Source: Dryomyza anilis
Lineage: Eukaryota; Arthropoda; Insecta; Diptera; Dryomyzidae
Length of the DNA: 64,000 nt
Direction of reading: 5' to 3'
Assembly: GCA_951804985.1 (NCBI GenBank)
Contig: OX638131.1
Span: 87,308,349 to 87,372,348 of the forward strand
Made by a program: the position numbers and the translations under genes. Below are positions 34,346 through 45,080 of the stretch, piece after piece. The notes under the pieces were generated by a model. It ran no database searches, was not told the DNA's origin, and saw only the letters and a program-made list of their open reading frames with translations. How positions within the stretch are numbered: the first letter of the stretch is position 1; every line of letters starts with the position of its first letter.

Positions 34346-34539
34346 ATAAATCAAGTGTGTAATAAAAGTGTATTCAAAATTATTATTAAATAAAATATTT
34401 ACTATTTTGTGTGTGAGCCAATTCCAAAGAAAGTTCATTCGTTCTATGTACGTATGTTTTCGTGTATCACTTTCACGAATATTTTCGTACGACTTTTTCG
34501 TGTATTTTACAACTGTTTTATTTTGAATGTGATAACTAA

Positions 34540-35262
34540 AAAAACATTACTGTTATGCAAACATTATCAATTTTATGAATAAAAAAGTCTTCTTGAATAT
34601 GATGAACTATCTGTGAAGAATACGTTTCATCATATTAATGAACAAATACATAAAATACAACATATATGTACATCATATTGAAGAATGGAGTTCATCAAAT
34701 CAAATTTCAATCAAAATATTTATTTTTCGTTCATTATTTGACATACTACACAGTTTTCAAGTAATTCCTGTCGATTATTTCTTATAAAATGTTATACTTA
34801 TAAAAAATATACTTTAAAAAAATATATTTTTTTTTAGAACAAATTTATTTTCGAATTTTTATTTATTTTTTTTTTTTAATTTTTTTACGGACAATTTTTT
34901 TTTCCAGAGAATTCTTTTTTCGAAAATAATATTTTGAGACATTTTTTTTTTATTCGAAAACAAATTTTTTGAGGGAATTTTTTTTTTATTACAAACAAAA
35001 ATTTTGTTATAAAAAATATACTTAAAAAAGATATTTTTTTCGATCAAATTTATTTTCGATTTTTTTTTTTAATTTTTTTACGGACAATTTTTTTTTCCAA
35101 AGAATTTTTTTTTTTCGAAAATAATATTTTGAGACAATTTTTTTTTATTCGAAAACAAATTTTTTGAGACAATTTTTTTTTATTATTTTTATCCGCTAAT
35201 TTTTTTTGTCCCAAAATTTTTTTTTTCCAAAATTATTTTTATTTAATTTTATTTTTATAAAT
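34540..35262. mobile_element. truncated CACAGAAA-family MITE with poly-T interior
   Basis: GAATATGATGAACTATCTGT followed by GAAGAATACGTTTCATCATATTAATGAAC matches the family core near 40790 (opposite strand), 43510 and 47270. It continues into TTTCAATCAAAATATTTATTTTTCG and then a poly-T block, duplicated as ~180 bp units (ATTTTTTTACGGACAATTTTTTTTTCCA near 34880 and 35070). The terminal CACAGAAA is missing. Confidence 0.65.
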
Positions 35263-36640
35263 ACGAGAACAACAACAAATACTGAGTTCACTTTATTCCA
35301 TTTCAAAACATATGCGAAGCCAACTACACAGCATCGATGTTAGCGATTTCGTTTTACACGGAAATATAACAAACAAATTTCGTGGGTTTTGATGTACAAC
35401 GAGAAGATTTTGTTGTGGGCTCTATTACTTCAAAAATATATGTTGCAGTAGAACTCTTGTTCACGGTAGCTCTGAACTAGTGATGATCAAAAATTTCATG
35501 TTCTTACAAAATCTGTTTTAAAATGTACAACTTTAACAAGAGTCTTGCAGCAACAGTAAGAACAAGAGCAAGATTACCACTACATAGAACTGACTCTACG
35601 ACTGCTCTGTTTATGGGTTTTATTCTATCCAATACCCACTAAGGGGTTACGATTTAAATCTTTGAGTTAAATTTAATGAAATTTGTGAGTTGGACTGAAT
35701 TTGAATGCAATAATTGATCATATATTTGCAATATTTGATCATAAATTGTATTCTTTTAATTTTTAAGTATTTTTTATTATTTCTTGCATCTTTTTTTTCT
35801 GCTTCATTTTTAAAAAGCATAAGATGGAAAAGCATCATTTTTGGAAATTATTGTAACCAATGGCTTCATTTTTAAACAGCACCATTTCTTAAACAGCAAA
35901 ATATTGCAGCAAGAGCAATATTGCAACTACTCTGAACTGGCTCTAGTAAAATTGTTTTCTAACATGGCTTCATTTTTGGAAATTATTCTAACCAATGGCA
36001 TGATTTGGCTTCAATGGCTCCATTTCTTAAACCTCAAGATGCTCAAAGCAAGAGCAATATTACAATTAATTAATCTGAACTAGCAAGATAGTTTTTTAAG
36101 ATGGCTCACTTTTAAACCGCAACATTTCCTCAACCGCAATATGCTTGCAGCAAGAGCAAGAGCAATATTACAACTACTCTGAACTGGCACTAATTAAATT
36201 GTTTTATTAGATGGCTACATTATTGGGAAGTTCTAACTAATGGCTGTTACTGGATTAAACGAATTTCGATTATGTTTACGGATTCAATTACGAATTGATT
36301 TTGAACGCAATAATTGTATATAAATGGTTTTGTTTTCATTTTTTAGTTTATTTTTTAAATTTCTGTTTTTAAATTTTACTCTTCTATTTCAAATATAAAT
36401 ATAAATAATTGCAAATACTTGCAGAAAGAGTAACAAACTTGCAGAAAGAGCAACTGCATTAACAAAACCAAGAACATGTTACAGGTTCACATGTTACAGG
36501 TTCACAAGAGCAAGACAAAGTATGCAAGAGCAAAATTACCATACTGCTCCATTTTTGGGTATTATTCTATAAAATGGGTGTTAAACGGTTAAATGGATAT
36601 CGCTTATGATTACGGTTCTAATTTCGGATTTAAATTAAAT
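35263..36640. repeat. diverged tandem repeats with AGCAAGAGCAATATTACAAC units
   Basis: TGGCT(T/C)CATTTTTGGAAATTAT and GCAAGAGCAATATTACAACT recur near 35835-35930, 35965-36065 and 36105-36200, ~130-150 bp apart. A longer block (GGGTTTTATTCTATCCAATA ... GATTTAAAT ... GAATGCAATAATTG) near 35612-35715 returns in diverged form near 36245-36315 and 36555-36650. 35280-35420 also contains a diverged copy of the later GTTTTGTTATTGC-family tail (GAAATATAACAAACAAATTT). No coding frame is convincing. Confidence 0.65.
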
Positions 36641-36663
36641 GCAATTTTTGTGTTGAAATGTTG

Positions 36664-36881
36664 AAGGGTTTTTCAATAAGAGCGCTACTAAAGTAGAGCG
36701 ACAGGGACAGCAAACGACGCCATATTTCTTGCCGCTCTTTTGACATTTCTCTTCAGTAAGGTTTGCCATTTCATGATAGAAAGATATACGAATTCGAATT
36801 TCGGTAGTAAATTTTAATAATTTCAACTCGTTGTTGGCCCTTGAAAAAAACTTTTATAGCGCTCTTATTGAAAAACCCTTT
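36664..36881. mobile_element. mariner-type MITE / deletion derivative with transposase remnant
   Basis: The terminal repeats AAGGGTTTTTCAATAAGAGC (left) and GCTCTTATTGAAAAACCCTT (right) are exact inverses and extend to about 28 bp with few mismatches. Read on the minus strand, 36835-36791 translates to QQRVEIIKIYYRNSN, which I recognise as typical of the N-terminal helix-turn-helix start of mariner-like transposases. A second fragment that looks like the start of the same gene (ATGATAGAAAGATATACG at 36773-36790) lies on the opposite strand, so the 218-bp element is internally rearranged as well as deleted. It cannot code for transposase. Confidence 0.8.
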
Positions 36882-38400
36882 ACAAAAATTGAAAATTATA
36901 GATTTCTCTTTTTTTACAAATTCCTGCGTAAATTTTCACACATAATTGTTAATGATCTCTGAACGACAAACTTAAGTTTTATATTTCCGATACTTTTGTG
37001 TGCACAAGTTGGTGAACGTCACACTTGCTGAACTTTATGACTTGAAGACTGTTTAGTTGAACGCCCGTTGAACTGTGCATCTGTCCGTCTAACCGTATGT
37101 CCATCTGAGTGTTTATTTGCTACTTAAAAATACGTATTATATAGCTGAGGAATACGGATGGCGCTGTATTAAACTAGCCAAAGAAATGTTGTGAATGCAA
37201 AGAAAATAAATACAAAAAAAGTGTAGAAAAGAAACCAACTACACGTCTCATCTGATCTCCGAAGCTCAGTGCAACTTAGCGCACTTTCATGGTTCATGTA
37301 CGCGCGTTAAGTTGACTTGTAGTTTTTTTTTTAATATTTTGTATTTTTTTTATATATATTTTTTTCGACTTCACTGCACATATCGCTTGCTACTGATAGA
37401 TGCACTTATTGTTGCGAGATACGAACATCAACAACTATAATAATAAAAAGACGCTGAGACACGCACACGTTGTCGCTAATGTCACTTGTATCTACAAGAT
37501 ACTTTTACGCGCTACTCATGTGACAAATGCAGTAAAAGATACAAAAAAGTTACAAAAAAGATACAAAAAAGATACAAAAAACAAGAAATAAAAAAGGTAA
37601 AAAAAGTAAAATATAATATATAAAAAAAAATGTTCGCTAAAGACACCTAACACACTTGACGCACAAGTTCAAAGCATCCACATCCGCATCCGCCGTCAGT
37701 AATGCAGCGCATAGTATCTAAGTATCTGTGTGGGTGTGTGTAGAGTATCTGTGTGTGTGCGAATTAAGTTCGCAGTATCTGAAAGATATGTACATGAGCG
37801 CGCGCGGAACGCATCCATATAATTTTATACTCACTTTAGTTTTATTTTTACTTTTTATATTTTTATTCTACTCCCTTTTGTCATTCCCCGCCAGCACGCC
37901 TCACTCTTTCACACATTCTCTAACGGCACTTAACACACATTGCGATAATGACAAAATTAGATTTTGTTCATAGCTACTGCTCTTCATTTTCATCTTCATT
38001 CCGACAGATAAACTTTTGTTCTCTTCATTCACTTAGAGCTACAGCCAGCCAGACAGCCAACCAGCCAGTGACTACTACTACTTGCTACTACTCCGCTTGT
38101 TCTTGCTATTGCTGCGCCAACTCTTCACTCTTTATTCCACATTTGCCTCCTTCGAAAGGAAGGCTCTTCTTTTTTATATTTAATGGCCATGTATTTTAGC
38201 TTTTGTTCGTACGGCAATGCAGGAAACGAACGCTATTCATTGTGTATGAATGCTGCTGTTGCGTACTTACAACAATTTTTACAACAACTAAACACTAATG
38301 TGTTTTTAGTTGGTTGTGCAAAATACCTTGGTTGCGTATTCTATAGATACGCATTCTGTAGATATTAGTAGTTATGCCATAGCTTAAATATTGTATGCTA
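36882..38400. other. unique-looking region rich in AGATAC/GTATCT words
   Basis: Includes a short array of GATACAAAAAA-type units (37536-37590) and GTATCTAAGTATCTGTGTGG, plus further GTATCT words to 37780. AGATAC recurs near 38345 and TAGATACTTTTTC near 38490. Frames 37400-37591, 37728-37973, 37948-38199 and 38183-38368 overlap one another, are low-quality and have no domain. A CTGATCTCCGAAGCTCAG phrase near 37251 looks faintly like 5S rRNA and was rejected. Confidence 0.5.
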
Positions 38401-39921
38401 TTTCATTACAACGTTGTCTGTTGTAGATATTTTATTCATTAATTGCGTACGATGAAAATATTTCGATTTTTTTTTTAATTTTATATACTGTAGATACTTT
38501 TTCATTTAACAAGGCACGTTGTAAATATTTAATCTTTTAACTACGTAGTTTTGTTATTGCTTTCTTCGAATACTTGTGTAGCGATAAATCGACAACACCA
38601 ACAAACACGCGACTTCGGTTGAATTTATTTAACGTCTTTTGCAAGTGAACAACCAAACACATGCGGATACAACAGCGCAGCTTCGAAGCCTACGATCGAA
38701 TTTTTCACGAAAACACAAAATTGGCAGGTTTTGTTGTACTTAAAAGAAGATTTTTTTTAATTTTATATACTATAAATACGTTTTCTTTTAACAAGGCACG
38801 TTGTAAATAGTTAATCTTTTAACTACGTAGTTTTGTTATTGCTTTCTCCGAACACTTGTGTAGCGATAAATCAAACACAACAACAGACATACGTCTTTTG
38901 CTGAATTTAATGTTTTTTGCAAGTGAAACACCAAACACTTGCGTATACAACAGCACAGCTTCGAAGCTCGCGATCGAATTTTTCCAGGAAACACAAAATT
39001 TGGAGGGGTTGTTGTACTTACAACAAGACTTTTTTTATTGGGGCGATATTGCATGACACCCCTGATGTGCATACATTGTGAATACTTATTACACTTTACA
39101 AAATCAAACACATCTTTGTGACACAGACTTTATTGTGAAACTCCCATGTTAGGTGCTACCCAAAATTTAAAAACGATTTTCTTGAACTATGTACATTTTC
39201 CACAGATTAGACGAGTCCCTTATCACACTTGTGACCCATTAGTTCGAACTCTGCATAGGTGTTTTTTTTTTTTTTAATTTTCTTGGGTCACTTACATAGT
39301 CACATAGTGAATCGAATACACCAACAAACACACGACTTCTGCTGTGTTATTTCATTCCTCTGCAAGAGCAATAACAAACAGCATGGAAGCTCGTGATTGA
39401 GTTCTTCGCGGAAATATAACAAACATATTTGTGGGTGTTACTGTACAAAAAGCAGAAGTTGAGTGCGAGATTGCAGGACACACCTGATATACACTATTTT
39501 ACGATATCAAAACCATCTTTGAGGCACAGACTTTAATACGAAATCCGTATTAAAGCTGTTCCCTTAAATTAAAAAAACGACGTTATTAAAGTACATATAC
39601 TGTAGGTCAAGGGTGCATAGCGGTAAGACCTATTCGAAAATAACAAAAATCTTCGATTGTATAACAACAATCAGAAGTTAGTTTATGTAAAACTTTGATT
39701 CCCAGAACTGCTTTGGTCCGAACTTTTTTGGTCCGAACTTTGCAGGTGTTTTGTTATTACTTTCTTTGAAAACCTGTGTAGCGGAAAATCGAACACAGCA
39801 ACAAAGTTAGGTCTTCAGCTGAATTCAACTCGAAGCTTTTGCACAAGCGAATACAACAACACAGCATCGAAGCTCGCAATCGAGTTTATTTCACAGAAAT
39901 ACAACAAATAAAACTGTTGTA
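38400..39921. repeat. locally amplified repeat, GTTTTGTTATTGC family (~280-460-bp units)
   Basis: Copies of ACGTAGTTTTGTTATTGC then CTTCGAA...TTGTGTAGCGATAAATC begin at 38548, 38829 and 39748. Each continues with ACAACAACAAACA, CTTC(A/T)GCTGAATT and CACAGC(T/A)TCGAAGCTCGC(A/G)ATCGA, and an extra partial copy lies at 39305-39450. Between copies lie shared tails: CACAGACTTTATTGTGAAA near 39123 and CACAGACTTTAATACGAAA near 39524. The short frames (38836-39111, 38856-39056, 38939-39121, 39839-40021) are all repeat translation. Confidence 0.8.
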
Positions 39922-40978
39922 CACAGAAAAAAATTCATCAATTGATGAATTATTCATAAATACTATGAATTTTTTGCCAACTAACAGATTCATCATATTG
40001 ATACCACCGTTCATAAAATGACGTATTGATGAATGCATTCATTAACATATGAACTTATTCATACTATCAAACATCATAGTGTAGAACGAAATATTCAATA
40101 CAATACATAATATCTATGAATAATTTTAAAATTTTTGTAAATTCTACATAATATACATGAATATAATACTTATTTAAACTGATGAATATTGCTGATGTAG
40201 TTCTTATTTTTTTAAATATATTAATTGATGGACATTTTTATTTACGTATTTTTCAAAAAAACAATATTGTTTTTAGAAAATAACTCGAAATTAATGCTAC
40301 TGAAAAGAAATTTAAAAAAAAAAAATGTTGTCAAAAATTTAAAACAAAAAATTATAACATTTTTTTGTTTTAAATATCAAAAAAAAAGTAGGAAAAAAAA
40401 AAAAAAAAAATTTTAAAAAATAAAAAAAAATCTAAAAAAAAAAGGTGATCAATAAAAATTCTTTTTTAAAATATAACTTTAAAAATTTTACTATTTAAAA
40501 AGAAATTAAAAAAATTATTCGAAATTTTTTTTTTTAATTAAATATATTTTTTATTAAATAACTTTTTATTAATAAAAAGTTGTAATTATAAATAAATTTA
40601 TTATAAAACATTTTACTAATTTATATATGTCGAGCAAGCAGTATATAAGAAATAACATACAAAAACTACTTGTGAACTGAGAAGTATGCCAAAAAATGAA
40701 CGAAAACGAACGAACGATTGAAATTTGGTTTGATGAACATCATTCTTTAATATTAAGTAAAATATGTTGTTTTTTATGTTTTTGTTCATTAATATGATGA
40801 AACGTATTCTTCACATGGAGTTCATCATATTGAAGAACACTTTTTGACAGTTACCAAGTGTTCATCATGTTTATAATTGCATTCAAAACATTGATGTCGT
40901 TAGTCATTAATATCAGTAAAATGAATCATGGTTTGACGAACGAAATTCATCAATATGATGTACATGTTTTTTTCTGTG
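39922..40978. mobile_element. CACAGAAA-family MITE, 1.06 kb, TA target site
   Basis: Ends are CACAGAAAAAAATTCATCA and its near-inverse ...CATGTTTTTTTCTGTG, with TA outside both (39920-39921 and 40979-40980). It is inserted in a GTTTTGTTATTGC-family copy. Joining the flanks across one TA gives GTTGTACAACAAGAAG, and related copies without the element read GATGTACAACGAGAAG (35391) and GTTGTACTTACAACAAG (39011). The interior has many short TTCATCATATTGATGAA-type inverted words and a poly-A/T core (40240-40560). No transposase frame is present. Confidence 0.88.
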
Positions 40979-41042
40979 TACAACAAGAAGTTTATATTTC
41001 GGTGCGGTTTGCAGGGCATCCATAATGTATTTACTCTTTACA

Positions 41043-41205
41043 TTCAGAAAAAGTCAATACGTCAGTTTTGGTTCAATAGTATATAAAAAAATAAATGTTT
41101 TAAAATAAATTCAAATAATTTAATAGTATTTTGTTGTATTTAATGGTAATTACCTAAAATAATTTATCCTATAGACGAATTTCAATAGCAAAACACATTT
41201 TTCTA
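41043..41205 (-). mobile_element. diverged copy of the 4788-5025 MITE, reverse orientation
   Basis: Starts CATTCAGAAAAAG after TA. It contains TTCAATAGTATATAAAAAAA and TTTAATAGTATTTTGTTGTA, which line up with the complement of the 4788-5025 element (TTTAATAGTATACAAATAAT, TTTAATAGTATTTTGTAGTA). The far end is degraded (ACATTTTTCTAA). Confidence 0.6.
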
Positions 41206-42490
41206 ACTTATTAATACAGTATTTTTATAATCGATGTATATTACAGATATCTTAGACAATATCTGCTGCAGATACTTTTATTTGACTGTAGCATATATAC
41301 AAATGTATATACTTTTTATTAAGCCATGTTTGCTGAAAATAATTACGTTGCAGTTACTTTTGCCGCATTTGCAAAATCTACAGCTCTACAAATTTTGCAG
41401 TAATTCTGCTGCAATAACTTTAGCTAAAGTTACTTTTGCTCCAGTTTCAAATATTGTTGCAGATACACAAATATCTCACAGATACATGGAATTGCATATA
41501 ACAAATTAATACAAAAATTTTGAAAACTTGCATTTGCCATATTTCTACAACACAATCTTTCTCTTTTTCTCCTCCAACTACACTTCGACTAAAGCTCTAA
41601 TTGCCATTTTGCTCGCACATCAAAGTTTTTAAGTTCAATGCGTAACTTGGCGATAAAAGTTTTGCTATTCAATGAAATGGAATATTAGTTTCGATTTTCT
41701 TTTTTTTTTGTAATACATAATAAAAGTTATCTTTGATAATTATATTAAAATAACTTCATTAATATTGTAAGCATGTTTAAAACAAACATTGCATACGATA
41801 ATTATAATGATTTAGTTATTTGCAAGATGTTTACATTAAATAAGCTAATTAGTATTTTAATTGTATTGTCTGCTTGATAGCTTAAACCTATTATTTAATT
41901 ATTTCAACAAATTATACTGTAATTAAAATTAAAGGTCAACTAGTTTTGAACAACAATTTGTCACAATTTAATTGAATTTTATTGTTTTTTTTTTAGAATC
42001 TTTTTTTCTTTCATGCATATCATGTGTTCTAAATACAGCTATGCGTAATTTTACGCTACATTTAATACACTTCAACAATTAATGCGTAATCACTATGTAT
42101 TGTATAGATAATTTTCAGAAAGTTGTTGTTGTAGTTGTTTGTGGAACTATCAAATACATTACATATAGTGAAATTTTAATTATAATTGTCGCTCGGTTGA
42201 CCTCCCACACAACCCAAGATGATAACATGTAGTAGCCACAACAAAAAAATCTACTACAAAAACAAAATATTTGTATGTTGATTAAAATTTGATGTTGTAG
42301 CTGATATAAAAATAAAATTAAAATTATCTCAAATCATGTAGAAAACTAACAGCATTTTAATTTGTAGAATATAATTAAATAAGCCGATTTACTGCGCAGC
42401 ACATGCAGTGAAAAAAAATTATATTTATTTTTAAATTAGAATGTGAATCATTTTTTATCCTAACTATAATACTTGTTTCCCCGAATTAAA
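41206..42490. other. AT-rich sequence, no gene recognised
   Basis: 41230-41500 carries GCAGATACTTTTATTTGAC, GTTGCAGATACACAAATATC and ACAGATACATGG, part of the AGATAC signal. The 41234-41509 plus frame (91 codons) lies over it without a recognised domain. 41520-42490 is AT-rich with no clear unit. Confidence 0.45.
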
Positions 42491-42499
42491 AAAAAAACG

Positions 42500-42965
42500 T
42501 TATTTAACTACATATTGGTAAGACCATTGCGGTAAGACCATTTCGAACGCAATAACAAAACTTCGATTGTATAAAAACAATCAGAAGTTAGTTTATGTAA
42601 AACTATGATTCCTAGAACTGCGTACTCGCGTATCTTCGGTCCGAACTTAGCAGGTGTTTTGTTATTACTTTCTTTGAAAATTTGTGTAGCGGCAAATCGA
42701 ACACAACAACAAACTCAGGTCTTCAGCTGAATTCAACACAAACCCTTTGCACATGCGAATACAACAGTACAGCATCGAAGCTCGCAATCGATTTGTAGAA
42801 TTTAATTAAATAAACCGATTTACTGCACAGCACAAACAGTGAAAAAAATTATATTTATTTTAGAATTAGAAAGAGAATCAGTTTCATAATTCTAATAATC
42901 ATATAGCATTATAGTAGAAAATAGTCTTGAATGAAACATAATGGATTTAATCATATTCAATCAAT
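42500..42965. repeat. dispersed copy of the GTTTTGTTATTGC-family repeat
   Basis: 42530-42800 matches 39620-39880: ATAACAAAACTTCGATTGTA then TAAAAACAATCAGAAGTTAG then TTTATGTAAAACTATGATTCC, followed by GTTTTGTTATTACTTTCTTTG and CAGCATCGAAGCTCGCAATCG. A second direct repeat of AATTAAATAA(A/G)CCGATTTACTGC(A/G)CAGCACA occurs at 42370 and 42803, so a ~430 bp block is duplicated here. Confidence 0.8.
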
Positions 42966-43370
42966 TTTTATACCCTACACTTAGAGTGAAAGACTATATT
43001 ATGTTTGGTCATCCGTTTGTATCACCCAGAAGGATGCATGTCCGGTATAGAAAAGCAAATATTTTTTATCCTTCTATCCGTCCGTCTATCTTTTAAAATC
43101 GCGAATACAGTAAAACTAAAAGAGCTTGAACAATGAAACTACAAATTTAGATTAGCTATACAATTATGCTCTGTGGTATTATCAGTCTATTGTGACCTGT
43201 AATCCGATCACTTATGTTCAAGTACCTCATATAAAACTAACAAATTCTGGTGAATTTTACTTTATACCAAAAAAATCCTTTACTTACAGTTAAAATTAAA
43301 AAAATAATAATTTCTCGCGACTTGTGGTGACCTAAAAAAATCAAATAGTACTAGGGGTATGTACCATTCA

Positions 43371-44014
43371 CACAGAAAAAAAAATCATCATCATATTGAT
43401 GAATTTAGTTCTTCAAATCATGATTCATTGTATTGCAGAACGATTCATGAACATCAATGTTATGAAAACATTATCATGTGATGAACGACTGAAAAAGTGT
43501 GCTTCAATATGATGAACTGTATATGAAGAATACGATTCATCATATTAACGAACAAATACATAAAATACAACAAATATGTATATCATATTGACCACATTCA
43601 CAGAAACAAAAAATCATCATCATATTGATGAATTTTGTTCTGCAAACCATGATTCATTGTATTGAAGAACGGTTCTTATTATTGATAACTACAAATCATC
43701 AAAGCTATGAAAACATTATCCTATGATGAACGACCGAAAAAGTGTTCTCCAATATGATGAACTGTACATGAAGAATACGATCATATTAATGAACAAATAC
43801 ATTCACAGAAAAAAAAATCATCATCATATTAATGAATTTTGTTCTTCAAACCATGATTCATTATATTGAATAACTATTCTTAATATTGATAACTACAACA
43901 CATCAATGTTATGAAGTCATTATCAATATGATGAAATAAAGAACACTTTCTTCAATATGATGAAATGTATATAAAGAATAAGTTTCATCATATTAATGAA
44001 GAAATACATTAAAT

Positions 44015-44083
<69 letters not shown>

Positions 44084-44972
44084 TATTGACCACATTCACA
44101 GAACAAAAGAATCATCATCATATTGATGAATTTCGTTCTTCATATCATGATTCATTGTATTGAAGAACAATTATTAATATTGATAACTACAAAACATCAA
44201 TGATATGAATGGCCGAAAAAGTGTTCTTCAATATGATGAACTGTATGTGAACAATACGTTATATCATATTAATGAACAAATACATAAAATACAACATATA
44301 TGTACAACATATTGGAGAATGCTATACATCATACCAAATTTAAATCTAAATAATTATTTTTCGTTTATTTTTTACAGTACTTCTCAGTTTTTAAGTAGTT
44401 GCATAAATTAGTAATTTTTTTTTTATATATTTATTTATAATTACAAATTTTTATTAATAAAAAAAAATGTTTAAAAAAATAGAAAAAAAATGTTAAACAT
44501 TTTTGTTCGAAAAATATTTTTTTTTCAAACAATTTTTTTTCGGAATTTTTTTCAGAATATTGTTTTATTAATAAAAAAAAATGTTTAAAAAGAGAGGAAA
44601 AAAATGTAGAAATTTTTTTCTTGTTCGAATAATATTTTTTTTCAAACCATTTTTTTTCGAATTTTTTTTTTCAGAATAATGTTTTTTTTTGAATTTTTTT
44701 TTTTTAACTATTTTTTTCAGACTTTTATTTTTTTTTTTATAATATTTTTGAATTTTATTTTTTAAGATAATGAATTTCGATTAATTTAATTTGAAAAAAA
44801 TAAAATAAAATTAGTTATTTTAAAATAAATATATTATATTGAACATTCATATGATTAATCATCCATCCATTAATCGATTAATCATTCATCCATATGATTA
44901 ATCTGGTAGTTGGTGAAAAAATTCATAATATTTATGAATAAAATCATCATATTGAAGATTTTTTTTCTGTAA
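43371..44972. mobile_element. cluster of CACAGAAA-family MITE 5' ends and one 3' end
   Basis: Four starts of the type CACAGAAAAAAAAATCATCAT(CATATTGATGAATTT) lie near 43371, 43603, 43804 and 44097, each followed by the same TTC(T/A)TCAA(A/T)CATGATTCATTGTATTGAA and TCAATATGATGAACTGTA phrases. Only the last continues into the poly-T interior (44410-44800) and ends at TTTTTTTTCTGT near 44972. This looks like tandem duplication of the left end, or serial nested insertion. The 44205-44411 frame is element sequence. Confidence 0.8.
44022..44080. repeat. (AT)n microsatellite
   Basis: About 29 uninterrupted AT dinucleotides inside the MITE cluster, at the position where other copies read ATACAACAAATATGTATATC. 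Confidence 0.97.
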
Positions 44973-45080
44973 TCCGTACCCATGTATAATTCCTATAAAA
45001 GGAAATTCCTTAACGATTACAAGTATGCAATTACTAACAGGATTCGTAAACCCTGGAGACCACTTTTATTAAGTTTAACT

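Larger units (their letters stand above)
42966..45080 (+). mobile_element. old TATACCCTACAC-type element, copy 1, split by a MITE cluster
   Basis: The left end TTTTTATACCCTACACTTAG then AGTGAAAGACTATATT matches 56435 onward, with shared internal phrases ACACCCAGAAGGA(A/T)GCAT, TCCGGTAT(A/G)GAAAAG, CCGTCCGTCT, and TATTGTGACCTGTAATCCGA. After GACTTGTGGTGACCTAAAAA the homology stops at a MITE cluster (43371-44972) and resumes with AGGATTCGTAAACCCTGGAG. The 3' terminus (GTGTAGGGTA plus hairpin) seen in copy 2 is absent here. Confidence 0.75.

Noticed and set aside
37245..37300. Similarity to the 5S rRNA internal promoter (CTGATCTCCGAAGCTCAG).
   Set aside because: Only about 20 bases resemble 5S and the rest does not align, so chance cannot be excluded.
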